From Wenzhouxiangella sp. (GTDB taxonomy: Bacteria; Pseudomonadota; Gammaproteobacteria; Xanthomonadales; Wenzhouxiangellaceae): a stretch of 47,244 bases of DNA. The notes beneath the pieces were generated by a model. It did not search any database. It saw only the letters and a list, made by a program, of their open reading frames with translations, and had not been told where the DNA came from. The stretch covers positions 1-47,244 of the forward strand of contig REEW01000137.1 of assembly GCA_007694885.1 (NCBI GenBank), read 5' to 3'. This document shows, piece by piece, positions 1 to 8,100 of this stretch. A program made the translations under genes and the position numbers. Each line of letters begins with the position of its first letter. Position 1 is the stretch's first letter.

Positions 1-61
1 TAATGGCGGGCTGATCAGCACCAAAGCCACGAGTAACCGGAGAGGTGGCAGAGTGGTTGAA

Positions 62-137
62 CCGAGCCGTTAGGCGAGCTCGATGCGGCCGGAAGGCCGC
101 ACCCGAAGGGCAAGCCCGCTTTGGCGGGCGCAGTCAA
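62..137 (+). repeat. Multi-hairpin element type A, copy 1 (76 bp)
   Basis: The element is a chain of short hairpins joined by fixed linkers: GCC-GTTA-GGC, linker GAGCTCG, GCGGCC-GGAA-GGCCGC, CCC-GAA-GGG, linker CAA, GCCCGC-TTTG-GCGGGC, and the tail GCAGTCAA. It follows a GAA from tRNA D-loop sequence. The next copy begins immediately at 138. No open frame of interest is present. Confidence 0.75.
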
Positions 138-213
138 CCGAGCCGCCAGGCGAGCTCGATGCGGCCGGAAGGCCGCACCCGTAGGGCAAGCCCGCTTTGG
201 CGGGCGCAGTCAA
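138..213 (+). repeat. Multi-hairpin element type A, copy 2 (76 bp)
   Basis: This is the same length and architecture as the copy at 62-137. It differs at three bases only: GTTA to GCCA in the first loop and GAA to GTA in the third loop. All three changes fall in predicted loops, so every stem is kept. The tail CAA is followed by TCCCCCC, as in a tRNA T-stem. Confidence 0.75.
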
Positions 214-247
214 TCCCCCCGCCACAGGGGATGACCAAGTCGAATCA

Positions 248-340
248 GGAGAGGTGGCAGAGTGGTTGAATGCGGCGGTCTCGAAAACCGTTAAGGGCTT
301 TATAGGCCCTTCGGGGGTTCGAATCCCCCCCTCTCCGCCA
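248..340 (+). tRNA. tRNA-Ser (anticodon CGA)
   Basis: Acceptor arms GGAGAGG (248-254) and CCTCTCC (330-336) pair perfectly, followed by G and an encoded CCA. The anticodon loop CTCGAAA gives anticodon CGA at 282-284. The long variable arm (AAGGGCTTTATAGGCCCTT region) is typical of serine tRNAs, and the T-loop is GGTTCGAATCC. No clear promoter lies directly upstream because hairpin elements occupy that space, so transcription may start before the broken copy at 39. Confidence 0.95.
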
Positions 341-350
341 TCATTGAAGA

Positions 351-375
351 AGCCCGCCTCGCGCGGGCTTTTTTT
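351..375 (+). terminator. Intrinsic terminator after tRNA-Ser(CGA)
   Basis: Stem AGCCCGC (351-357), loop CTCGC, stem GCGGGCT (363-369), with a run of seven T from 369 to 375. It lies 10 bp after the tRNA 3' end. Confidence 0.85.
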
Positions 376-380
376 AATGA

Positions 381-410
381 GCGCCGCGAGGCGCGCAGTC
401 TATCCCCCCC
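381..410 (+). repeat. Truncated multi-hairpin element (3' end only)
   Basis: Hairpin GCGCC-GCGA-GGCGC (381-394) is followed by GCAGTCTATCCCCCCC. This has the layout of the last hairpin, the GCAGTCAA tail and the TCCCCCC flank of the type A element, but with a different stem sequence. The upstream hairpins are missing. It lies between the first terminator and the second tRNA gene. Confidence 0.5.
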
Positions 411-453
411 CTCACTGAACGCCAGGTCTGATAACATTCCAGCTCGGCTTTGC

Positions 454-543
454 GGAGGGGTGGCAGAGTGGTCGAATGCACCGGTCTTGAAAACCGGCAA
501 GGGTTAGCGCCCTTCGTGGGTTCGAATCCCACCCCCTCCGCCA
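454..543 (+). tRNA. tRNA-Ser (anticodon TGA)
   Basis: Acceptor arms GGAGGGG (454-460) and CCCCTCC (533-539) pair, then G and CCA. The anticodon stem CCGGT/ACCGG encloses CTTGAAA with anticodon TGA at 488-490. The variable arm is long, as in serine tRNAs, and the T-arm is GTGGG-TTCGAAT-CCCAC. Its 3' end and terminator were copied into the 175-bp tandem repeat that follows. Confidence 0.95.
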
Positions 544-553
544 TCATCAAAAC

Positions 554-577
554 AGCCCGCCTCGCGCGGGCTTTTTT
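554..577 (+). terminator. Intrinsic terminator after tRNA-Ser(TGA)
   Basis: AGCCCGC (554-560), loop CTCGC, GCGGGCT (566-572), then T-run 572-577. Flanking ATCATCAAAA and TTTTGATGAT extend the pairing, so the hairpin could work on both strands. The same core occurs after the first tRNA. Confidence 0.85.
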
Positions 578-620
578 GATGATCGTGGCGGGGATTGCGG
601 ATGAGAATCCTGGGTTCGAA

Positions 621-701
621 CCGTAGGCCGCGCAGCGGCCGGAGCTCGCTGACGCGGAACGCGTCAGCCCGAAGGGCAAGCCGCCTTCGGCGGCGCAGCA
701 A
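621..701 (+). repeat. Multi-hairpin element type B, copy 1 (81 bp)
   Basis: The hairpin order matches type A with unrelated stems: GGCCGC-GCA-GCGGCC, linker GGAGCTCG, CTGACGCG-GAA-CGCGTCAG, CCC-GAA-GGG, linker CAA, GCCGCC-TTC-GGCGGC, tail GCAGCAA. It separates TTCGAA from TCCCAC, that is, it sits within T-loop sequence. Linkers and loops are conserved against type A while the stems change on both arms. Confidence 0.75.
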
Positions 702-728
702 TCCCACCCCCTCCGCCATCATCAAAAC

Positions 729-752
729 AGCCCGCCTCGCGCGGGCTTTTTT
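729..752 (+). terminator. Duplicated tRNA terminator in second repeat unit
   Basis: This is a copy of the terminator at 554-577 displaced by 175 bp. It no longer follows an intact tRNA, but would still stop readthrough toward icd. Confidence 0.7.
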
Positions 753-795
753 GATGATCGTGGCGGGGATTGCGGATGAGAATCCTGGGTTCGAA

Positions 796-876
796 CCGTA
801 GGCCGCGCAGCGGCCGGAGCTCGCTGACGCGGAACGCGTCAGCCCGAAGGGCAAGCCGCCTTCGGCGGCGCAGCAA
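796..876 (+). repeat. Multi-hairpin element type B, copy 2 (81 bp)
   Basis: This is the second copy of the element at 621-701, carried along by the 175-bp duplication. It again lies between TTCGAA and TCCCAC. Confidence 0.75.
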
Positions 877-976
877 TCCCACCCCCTCCGCCATCATCAA
901 AACAGCCCGCCTCCCCAGCCCGTCCCCAATGGCCGCGATGCTAAACTAGCGGTTTGCCAACAACAAGGATCATTCC

Positions 977-2210
<1,234 letters not shown>

Positions 2211-2230
<20 letters not shown>

Positions 2231-3050
2231 TCTGCTGAGCCCCTGGCATCAGGCTCGCGCCGCCCTGGCCGAGCCCGACCCGGCGACCAAATGTCGACGG
2301 GTCACGGCGCTGTGGGAACGGGTGAGCAACGGCCGCTGGCAGCCCTCGGATCCCGGAGAGCCCGGTCTGCTGCCCTGCGGGCGACCGGGACGCCCGCACA
2401 TGGTGCCGCCTTCGCGCCTGCCGCGGCGCGGCCTGGGCACTGTCGAGGGCCGCCGGGCCCTGATCCATGCGGTGGCCCACATCGAGTTCAATGCGATCAA
2501 CCTCGGTCTGGACGCGGCGCTCCGTTTTCCCGGCATGCCGGATGATTACTACCGCGACTGGCTCAGCGTGGCGGCCGACGAGGCCCGCCATTTCAGCATG
2601 CTCAGCGATCGCCTCGAAGAGCTTGGGGTGCGCTACGGTGACCTGCCGGCCCACAACGGCTTGTGGGACATGGCCGAGAAAACGGCCCACGATCCGCTGA
2701 TTCGCATGGCCCTGGTGCCGCGCGTGCTCGAAGCGCGTGGGCTCGACGTCACGCCCGGCATGATCGAAAAGCTGGCCGCTGTCGGGGATGACCGAACCGT
2801 GGAGCTGCTGGAGGTCATTCTGGAAGAAGAAGAGGGCCATGTCGCGATCGGCAGTCGCTGGTTCCGTCACTTGTGCCGGCAGCGCGATGTCCCGCCCGAG
2901 GACACCTTCCGGCAGTTGCTCGATGACTATTTCAACGCGCCGCTGCGCGGTCCCTTCAACCGGCCGGCGCGGCGCCGGGCCGGTTTCAGCGAGGTCGAGA
3001 TTGATCGCCTGGTCGCACTTGACGCAGCCCCGCAGGGCGCCCGCTCGTAG
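2211..3050 (+). CDS. DUF455 ferritin-like protein
   Basis: This 279-residue protein matches the DUF455 family, a ferritin-like four-helix group of unproven function. Carboxylate and histidine residues in the order expected for a di-metal site can be seen: E92 in [10 protein letters not shown]124 and H127 in DEARHF, E174 in RVLEARGL, and E205-E208 with H210 in EEEEGH. I chose the ATG at 2211 because family similarity begins shortly after it and because it overlaps the icd stop by 20 bp, a coupling arrangement. A longer open frame upstream lies inside icd. Metal binding is inferred from the family fold. No signal peptide is visible. Confidence 0.85.
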
Positions 3051-3062
3051 GTTGGTGGCTCG

Positions 3063-3851
3063 ATGTCCGATTCCACCAACGTGCTTCGCACCGCACTGGT
3101 CCAGGCCGAACTGCGCTGGCAGGACCCGGAGGCCAACCGGACCCACCTGAGCCGCCTGATGGATCGCGCGCCGGGTGCGGATCTGTACGTTCTTCCGGAA
3201 ACCTTTACCACCGGTTTCCTCGGCGACGTCGAGGGCGAAACCGAGCCATTCGATGGGCCGACTCTGCGCTGGCTGCGCGAGCAGGCGACAGCCCGGTCAG
3301 CGGCGATTGCCGGCAGCATTGCGCTCATCGATGAACAGGGCTTGCGGCGCAATCGCATGGTCTTTGTTCGTCCCGATGGTGCAGCCACCTGCTATGACAA
3401 GCGCCACCTGTTCGCCTACGGTGGAGAGGGCGAGCGCTACAGCGCCGGAACAAAGCCGGTGGTCGCCGAGTGGCGCGGCTGGCGAATTGATCTGCAGATC
3501 TGCTATGACCTGCGTTTTCCGGCCTGGTGCCGGAATACGCGCGACTATGACCTGCAGTTGTTTGTGGCGAACTGGCCGAGCCCGCGCGTCGAGGCGTGGC
3601 GCTTGTTGCTCAGAGCCCGGGCGGTCGAGAACCAGGCTTTCGTGGTCGGCGTCAACTGTACCGGCGTGGATGGCAACGCGGTCACCTATCCGGGACGGTC
3701 ATCGGCCTGGGACGGCGTCGGCGATTGCCTGGCCGAGTTGGACGACCAGGAAGCGGTGCACATGGTCGAACTGGATCGGGACGCCTTGCGGGCACTGCGC
3801 GAGAAATTGCCGTTCCTGGGCGACGCGGATCGCTTCGAAATCGACCTCTGA
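3063..3851 (+). CDS. Carbon-nitrogen hydrolase, YafV-like omega-amidase
   Basis: This 262-residue protein is a nitrilase-superfamily amidohydrolase. The catalytic triad is visible as E46 (LPETF), K113 (CYDKRHLF) and C147 (QICYDLRFP). The sequence resembles E. coli YafV, an omega-amidase that hydrolyses 2-oxoglutaramate or 2-oxosuccinamate to the dicarboxylate and ammonia. Such enzymes clean up products of glutamine transamination in the cytoplasm. It begins 12 bp after the DUF455 gene, probably in the same transcript. Its stop codon abuts the lexA stop on the other strand, so the two genes meet tail to tail with no spacer. The exact substrate is inferred. Confidence 0.85.
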   Translation: MSDSTNVLRTALVQAELRWQDPEANRTHLSRLMDRAPGADLYVLPETFTTGFLGDVEGETEPFDGPTLRWLREQATARSAAIAGSIALIDEQGLRRNRMVFVRPDGAATCYDKRHLFAYGGEGERYSAGTKPVVAEWRGWRIDLQICYDLRFPAWCRNTRDYDLQLFVANWPSPRVEAWRLLLRARAVENQAFVVGVNCTGVDGNAVTYPGRSSAWDGVGDCLAELDDQEAVHMVELDRDALRALREKLPFLGDADRFEIDL

Positions 3852-4469
3852 TCAGCCCAGCCGGTTTCGGATCACCCCCACCCCCAGGCCCTCGATCGCG
3901 AAATCGTCTGCGGCGGTCACGGCGATGGCCTCGTAGCGCTGGTTGGCCGGCTCAAGCCACGTGGCCCGGCCGCGACGGCGCAGCCGCTTGACCGTCACTT
4001 CCTCGCCCAGCCTGGCGACCACGACCTGGCCCGAACGGGCTTCGGGCGTGCTGTGGACCAGCAGCAGGTCGCGATCGAGAATGCCCGCCTCGATCATGGA
4101 ATCGCCCTCCACGCGCAGGGCGAAATCCGGGCTGGGCCGGAACCGGCTGCGGTCCAGGCGAATTTCATCTTCGTGGTTTTCCACCGCAAGCACCGGGGTG
4201 CCGGCCGTTACCCGACCGATCAGGGGCAAGGAGTCGAGACTGCCACGGGCAGACGGCTTTGACGATCGCGCAATGATGCCGCGGGCCTGGTTGGGGCGCA
4301 ATTCAATGGCGCCTTGACGTGCCAGGGCTTGGAGGTGACATTGGGCGGCGTTGGGCGAGGCGAATCCGAAGTGATGAACGATCTCGGCCCGCGTTGGCGG
4401 CAGGCCGTGCTCGCGGACCTGTCGTTCTATGAAGTCCAGGATTTCGCGCTGGCGGGCAGTCAGCTTCAT
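3852..4469 (-). CDS. lexA: LexA, SOS repressor
   Basis: LexA represses DNA-repair genes and cleaves itself when RecA filaments form. The 205-residue protein starts with the N-terminal winged helix (MKLTARQREILDFI, then PPTRAEI and SPNAAQCHLQAL). The cleavage site is A89-G90 in GRVTAGTP. The catalytic dyad is S124 (EGDSMIEAG) and K161 (EVTVKRL), and the C-terminus GLGVGVIRN is typical. An SOS box at 4475-4494 lies directly before the ATG and indicates autoregulation. The box occupies the ribosome-binding area. The gene is convergent with the nitrilase gene. Confidence 0.96.
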   Translation of the reverse strand: MKLTARQREILDFIERQVREHGLPPTRAEIVHHFGFASPNAAQCHLQALARQGAIELRPNQARGIIARSSKPSARGSLDSLPLIGRVTAGTPVLAVENHEDEIRLDRSRFRPSPDFALRVEGDSMIEAGILDRDLLLVHSTPEARSGQVVVARLGEEVTVKRLRRRGRATWLEPANQRYEAIAVTAADDFAIEGLGVGVIRNRLG

Positions 4470-4474
4470 GCGCC

Positions 4475-4494
4475 TACTGTATCAAAAAACAGTG
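4475..4494 (-). promoter_or_regulatory. SOS box (LexA operator) of lexA
   Basis: On the plus strand it reads TACTGTATCAAAAAACAGTG, close to the consensus TACTGTATATATATACAGTA and with intact CTGT and ACAG half-sites. It ends 5 bp before the lexA start codon on the minus strand, so bound LexA would cover the transcription or translation start. Confidence 0.88.
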
Positions 4495-4534
4495 CAGATC
4501 GGGACCGGCAGCGACTCGCCGGCCGCGGGCCCAG

Positions 4535-5098
4535 CTAGCGAACGATGATGATCGACCCGGAAACCCGACTGCGCGGGTAGCGATGATGTCGCCAGGGATC
4601 ATGCCAACCCCACCAGGGATCGTAGAAGTGGCGCCCGTCGACCCACATCAGGTCCGGCTGGATCGGCCACAGATACATCACCTCGGCCGACATCCGCGGG
4701 TAGCGATAAACGAATTCTCCGATCTTGCCCTCTTCGAAACCGTCGATCCTGCCGACAACCGTGATGTCGCGGCCTTCAGTGAAGATGGCCGGATCCTGGA
4801 ATCCCTCCCGGCAGGCGAGGAAGCGGCCGTGGCTCACATCGCCGCCGGTGGGCCGCAAGTCCCGGTCCAGATCCCGGGCCAGTATCTCGACGCAGGTCTG
4901 TTCGCGCCCCGGACGGGTCGAGACAATCGATCCGCCCCAGCGCACCTTTGCATCGACCGATCGATCGGTGGCCTGGTCGGGCTGGAAATCCGGAAAATCG
5001 CCGGCCAGCGGCGCGGGGATGCTGGCGCAGCCGACCATCAGCACAGCGGCAATGGCGGCCATGGTCAGGCGATACAAGACGCGTCGATTCATGATCAT
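4535..5098 (-). CDS. Slp-family outer-membrane lipoprotein
   Basis: The 187-residue precursor starts with a basic stretch and a hydrophobic segment ending in a lipobox, MVGC, with the lipidated Cys at residue 24. The mature part resembles the Slp / YeaY lipoprotein family (GDFPDFQPDQ near the start, KVRWGGSIVS, VVGRIDGFEEGKIGEFVYRYP). These are starvation- or stationary-phase-associated outer-membrane lipoproteins with no established biochemical activity. The C-terminal tail is rich in Trp, His and Arg (DPWWGWHDPWRHHR), common in relatives from this group. A second in-frame ATG two codons later is possible. It lies 64 bp downstream of the transglutaminase gene and may be cotranscribed. Confidence 0.85.
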   Translation of the reverse strand: MIMNRRVLYRLTMAAIAAVLMVGCASIPAPLAGDFPDFQPDQATDRSVDAKVRWGGSIVSTRPGREQTCVEILARDLDRDLRPTGGDVSHGRFLACREGFQDPAIFTEGRDITVVGRIDGFEEGKIGEFVYRYPRMSAEVMYLWPIQPDLMWVDGRHFYDPWWGWHDPWRHHRYPRSRVSGSIIIVR

Positions 5099-5162
5099 GC
5101 GGGTATTCCCTGTGCAGCAGGTTTCTTCATCACCGGATTAGACCGACTGGTCGAGCGACGGT

Positions 5163-7121
5163 TCAGGTCCTGGCCGGGCGGAAGGCCCGGGCCTGGTCGA
5201 TGAAGGGTCTGGAGCCCGCCTTGTTGTCACCGTAATGTATCCGGCAGTACATCAAGGCCAGCTCAACGACCCGTTCGCCCTCTTGCGGACGAGTTTGCAG
5301 GACGCGCATCGCGAACTCCAGCGGCGTTTCGCTGGCCTGCTTGGTCAGCCCGCGGCGCTTCAGGCGTCGCAGCATGAGTTGCCAGGCCCGATCGACCTCG
5401 TCGGCGGCGCGCGCCCGGGGTTGGCGCAACAGGGCATAGCTCAGCGGGCCCATCACCAGCCCGAGAACGAGCAACATCAGCAGCGCAATTCGTTCCGTGG
5501 TCAGCTCCGGCAGCCCCAGCCCGCGCAGAAAATCACGCTGGCGTTCGTGATCAAAGCCGAGCACCCAGCGATTCCAGAGGTGCTGAATGCGGTCGTACTG
5601 GTTGCGCATGTTCTGAACCCAGTTCAGATCGAACAGATGGCGGGGGCCGTCGATGACGCTGCGCGAGCCCTGCTCGATGCGCGCCGGCGACACCGCCCCG
5701 GTGGGATCGACCCGGGTCCAGCCGCCATCTTCCAGCCAGACCTCGGTCCAGGCATGGGCATCGGACTGGCGCACCAGCAGGTATTCGCTGGCCGCCTGCC
5801 AGAAACCGCCCTGGTAGCCGGTCACGACCCGGGTCGGGATTCCGGCCGCGCGCATCAGGATGGCGAACGCCGAGGCGTAGTACTCGCAGTAGCCCGAGCG
5901 CAGGTCGAACAGGAACTCATCGGCACCGTGGCGACCGAGCGGGGCGGCACTCAGGGTGTAATGGAACTCCTCTTCGCGAAACCAGCCGAGCACGGCGTTG
6001 ATCAAGTCACGGTCGTCGGGATGCTGTTGGCGAAGCTCCGCCGCCAGGGCCAGGGTGCGCGGATTGCGGTCTTCGGGCAGGCGCAGCGCCACCGCGCGCG
6101 CGCCGCTGGACAACTCCGGCATGTCGGTGAATTCGGGATTGGAGACCACGTCGTAGCGGGTCAGGGTGGTGACCGGGTGACGATTGAGCATCTGGTGGTC
6201 TACCGTGATCAATGCCTGGTCCGGCCCGCGCACGGGATAGTCCAGAACGAACAACCAGCGCCGCTCGTGCGGCTCGAGCTGGACCTGGTACGACACGGTG
6301 CCCGGGCCTTCAGGTACGAACTGGCGCGAGGGCGCATCGCCGAAGAACGGTCGCGTCCAGGTCGTACCGTCGAAATTCCACAGCACCGGCCCGCGCCAGT
6401 AGCGCTCGCCGGGCGACGGCGGCGGCCCGTCGAACTCGACCCGGAACGCCGGCGAATCATCCAGAAACAGGTTGCTGATGCTGCCGGGCGACATGTCGTC
6501 CGACAGGCCGGTGCGTCCGTCCATGACCTGGTCGGGCAAGCCCCATAATGGCTGGGCCAGGCGCGGAAACAGGACAAACAGGGTCAGCGCCACCGGTGCC
6601 GCCAGAAGCAGCAGTACAGCGGCCTGGCGCACCGCCGGAAGCTCACTGCCGCCCTCGACTTTCGCCGTGCCGGCGTGGACCGACTGGATGCGGGTCAGCG
6701 CGATCGTGGCCACCAGCGAACCGCTGACCAGGTAGACCAGGTACATCAGGCGCTCGCTGAACAGGAACTGGGTGGCGATCAGGAAAAAGCAAACCGAGGC
6801 GACCAGGCGCAGATCGCGAACGGTAAACATTTCCATCATCTTGGCACCCAGCATGACGCACAGCAGCACGGTGGCGGTTCGCCTTCCCCACAAGCCGCCG
6901 AACGCGACCAGTACGAACAGCAAGGCCAGGCCGGTCAGGACGATGCGCAGAAACGCCGGCGGCGGGCGCCAACGATAACGGGCCGCGGCCAGGCGCCAGG
7001 CGCAGGCGCCGAGAATGCCGGCCGCCAGCCACGGCGGCATCGCGGCCAGATGGGGCAGGGCGGCAAGGACGAAGGCAGCGATCGTCCAGGCCACGGCGCT
7101 GAAGGGCGGCAGCTGCTTCAT
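5163..7121 (-). CDS. Membrane-bound transglutaminase-like protein (TgpA/DUF3488 family)
   Basis: This 652-residue protein has the three-part layout of the TgpA family. It has an N-terminal block of about six hydrophobic segments (residues 1-200), a periplasmic transglutaminase-like domain, and a further membrane segment near 550-575 followed by a short cytoplasmic DUF4129-like tail. The catalytic triad is visible: C412 (SGYCEYYASAF), H456 (SDAHAWTEVW) and D472 (RVDPTG). In Pseudomonas aeruginosa TgpA is essential and transglutaminase-active, but its physiological substrate is unclear. It abuts the DUF58 gene (stop and start one base apart) and completes a MoxR-DUF58-TGase module. Confidence 0.9.
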   Translation of the reverse strand: MKQLPPFSAVAWTIAAFVLAALPHLAAMPPWLAAGILGACAWRLAAARYRWRPPPAFLRIVLTGLALLFVLVAFGGLWGRRTATVLLCVMLGAKMMEMFTVRDLRLVASVCFFLIATQFLFSERLMYLVYLVSGSLVATIALTRIQSVHAGTAKVEGGSELPAVRQAAVLLLLAAPVALTLFVLFPRLAQPLWGLPDQVMDGRTGLSDDMSPGSISNLFLDDSPAFRVEFDGPPPSPGERYWRGPVLWNFDGTTWTRPFFGDAPSRQFVPEGPGTVSYQVQLEPHERRWLFVLDYPVRGPDQALITVDHQMLNRHPVTTLTRYDVVSNPEFTDMPELSSGARAVALRLPEDRNPRTLALAAELRQQHPDDRDLINAVLGWFREEEFHYTLSAAPLGRHGADEFLFDLRSGYCEYYASAFAILMRAAGIPTRVVTGYQGGFWQAASEYLLVRQSDAHAWTEVWLEDGGWTRVDPTGAVSPARIEQGSRSVIDGPRHLFDLNWVQNMRNQYDRIQHLWNRWVLGFDHERQRDFLRGLGLPELTTERIALLMLLVLGLVMGPLSYALLRQPRARAADEVDRAWQLMLRRLKRRGLTKQASETPLEFAMRVLQTRPQEGERVVELALMYCRIHYGDNKAGSRPFIDQARAFRPART

Positions 7122-8051
7122 CTACTGTTCGGCCAGTGCCTTCAGGCAGGCATGCAAGTGGGCCTGGGTGCGGTCCGGCCCGATCCGTTCGCCACCCAGC
7201 TTCAGGGTCCAGGACCGGTCTTGCCGGCTGGCCTGGAGCAGCCAGGCGGTCAGAATGCTGATCCGCTCTTCGAGATCGCGTCCCGGTGCCTGGGCCAGGT
7301 CCAGGACCAGATCGCGCGACCGGGGCTGGCGCAGGTCGCGCGCCAGCAGGGTGTTGTGGCGCTGACTCGCCTTCCAGGCAACGCGATGCAGCGGGTCACC
7401 CTCGCGCCAGGCACGCAGGCTGTAGAACTCGTCGCCCTCCGGGTTTCGGCGCTGCTCACTTCCCTCGCGGTCGGCTTGGCCTTCCGGCAGTGGTGGCGGG
7501 TGCGCGGCCGGGCGCGGCCAGACCAGGATCGCCCGTTCCGGCCAGAACCAGGACCAGGCTTCGAACAAGCCGATGGGATGGCCGGTTTGCAGCACCAGCC
7601 GATCGAGTTCCAGCCAGCCGCGATGCCGGGTCGAAACGGGCAGGGTGGCTTCGGTGATCCCGCGTGCCGGCAGGTTGAACACTTGCGACGCGGCCCCATG
7701 CCTGAGCTCCAGACCCGGCCGGTCGCGTCCGGCGTCGCTGGCAATGGTGATCAAAAACTGGGCCGGCTGGCCGGCGAACACCGGTGCCGCACCGGTCTTG
7801 AGAATCCGGAGACCTTCCAGGTTGCGATAGGCCAGCAGCATCGAATTGGCGCCAAGGCCGGCGACGATGAAGGTGGTCAGAAGACCCAGGTTGTTGTTGA
7901 AGTTCAGACTGCCCATCAGCATGGCGAACATCAGCAGGCCGAGCAGCCAGCCGAAACGGGTCGGCAGGATGAAGATCTGGCGGTATCCCAGCGACAAGGG
8001 CGGTCGGGTCGGACCCCGCCGCGCAACCCAGCCGTCGAGCCAGGATTTCAT
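7122..8051 (-). CDS. DUF58 domain protein
   Basis: The 309-residue protein starts MKSWLDGW and has two hydrophobic segments (about residues 30-75, containing LLGLLMFAMLMGSLNFNNN). A DUF58 domain with the characteristic YSLRAWREGDPLHRVAWKAS block follows. DUF58 proteins are linked with MoxR ATPases and often carry a von Willebrand-like fold used in complex assembly. I chose the ATG at 8051 because related proteins begin just before an ARR...RRIFI segment. An in-frame GTG at 8099, one base after the moxR stop, would add 16 residues and is an alternative start. The role is inferred from the gene neighbourhood. Confidence 0.85.
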   Translation of the reverse strand: MKSWLDGWVARRGPTRPPLSLGYRQIFILPTRFGWLLGLLMFAMLMGSLNFNNNLGLLTTFIVAGLGANSMLLAYRNLEGLRILKTGAAPVFAGQPAQFLITIASDAGRDRPGLELRHGAASQVFNLPARGITEATLPVSTRHRGWLELDRLVLQTGHPIGLFEAWSWFWPERAILVWPRPAAHPPPLPEGQADREGSEQRRNPEGDEFYSLRAWREGDPLHRVAWKASQRHNTLLARDLRQPRSRDLVLDLAQAPGRDLEERISILTAWLLQASRQDRSWTLKLGGERIGPDRTQAHLHACLKALAEQ

Positions 8052-8100
8052 CACCCGCCCCGGCCGCGACCGGCCCAGCCGACGTATGGCCGTGGTCACT

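Larger units (their letters stand above)
39..224 (+). pseudogene. Broken tRNA-Ser copy, body replaced by hairpin elements
   Basis: Positions 39-61 match the first 23 nt of the intact tRNA-Ser at 248, from the acceptor stem to the D-loop GGTTGAA apart from the last base context. Instead of the anticodon arm come two 76-bp hairpin elements (62-137 and 138-213). The sequence resumes at 214 with TCCCCCCGCCA, which resembles the T-stem and 3' end of the same tRNA with the six bases CTCTCC missing. The acceptor stem cannot form, so this is not a functional tRNA. It could have arisen by recombination between D-loop TTGAA and T-loop TTCGAA, or by element-mediated deletion. Confidence 0.6.
541..912 (+). 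repeat. 175-bp tandem repeat, 2.1 copies
   Basis: Unit 1 is 541-715, unit 2 is 716-890, and a partial third copy runs from 891 to about 912. I see no difference between units 1 and 2. Each unit contains the tRNA 3' CCA end with the terminator, a spacer, a T-arm half TGGGTTCGAA, an 81-bp type B hairpin element and the other T-arm half TCCCACCCCCTCCG. The third copy stops within the terminator stem, about 65 bp before icd. Confidence 0.9.

Noticed and set aside
541-912. CRISPR array from the tandem repeats near the tRNA genes
   Set aside because: The repeats are 175 bp and directly adjacent with no variable spacers, and no cas gene is present.
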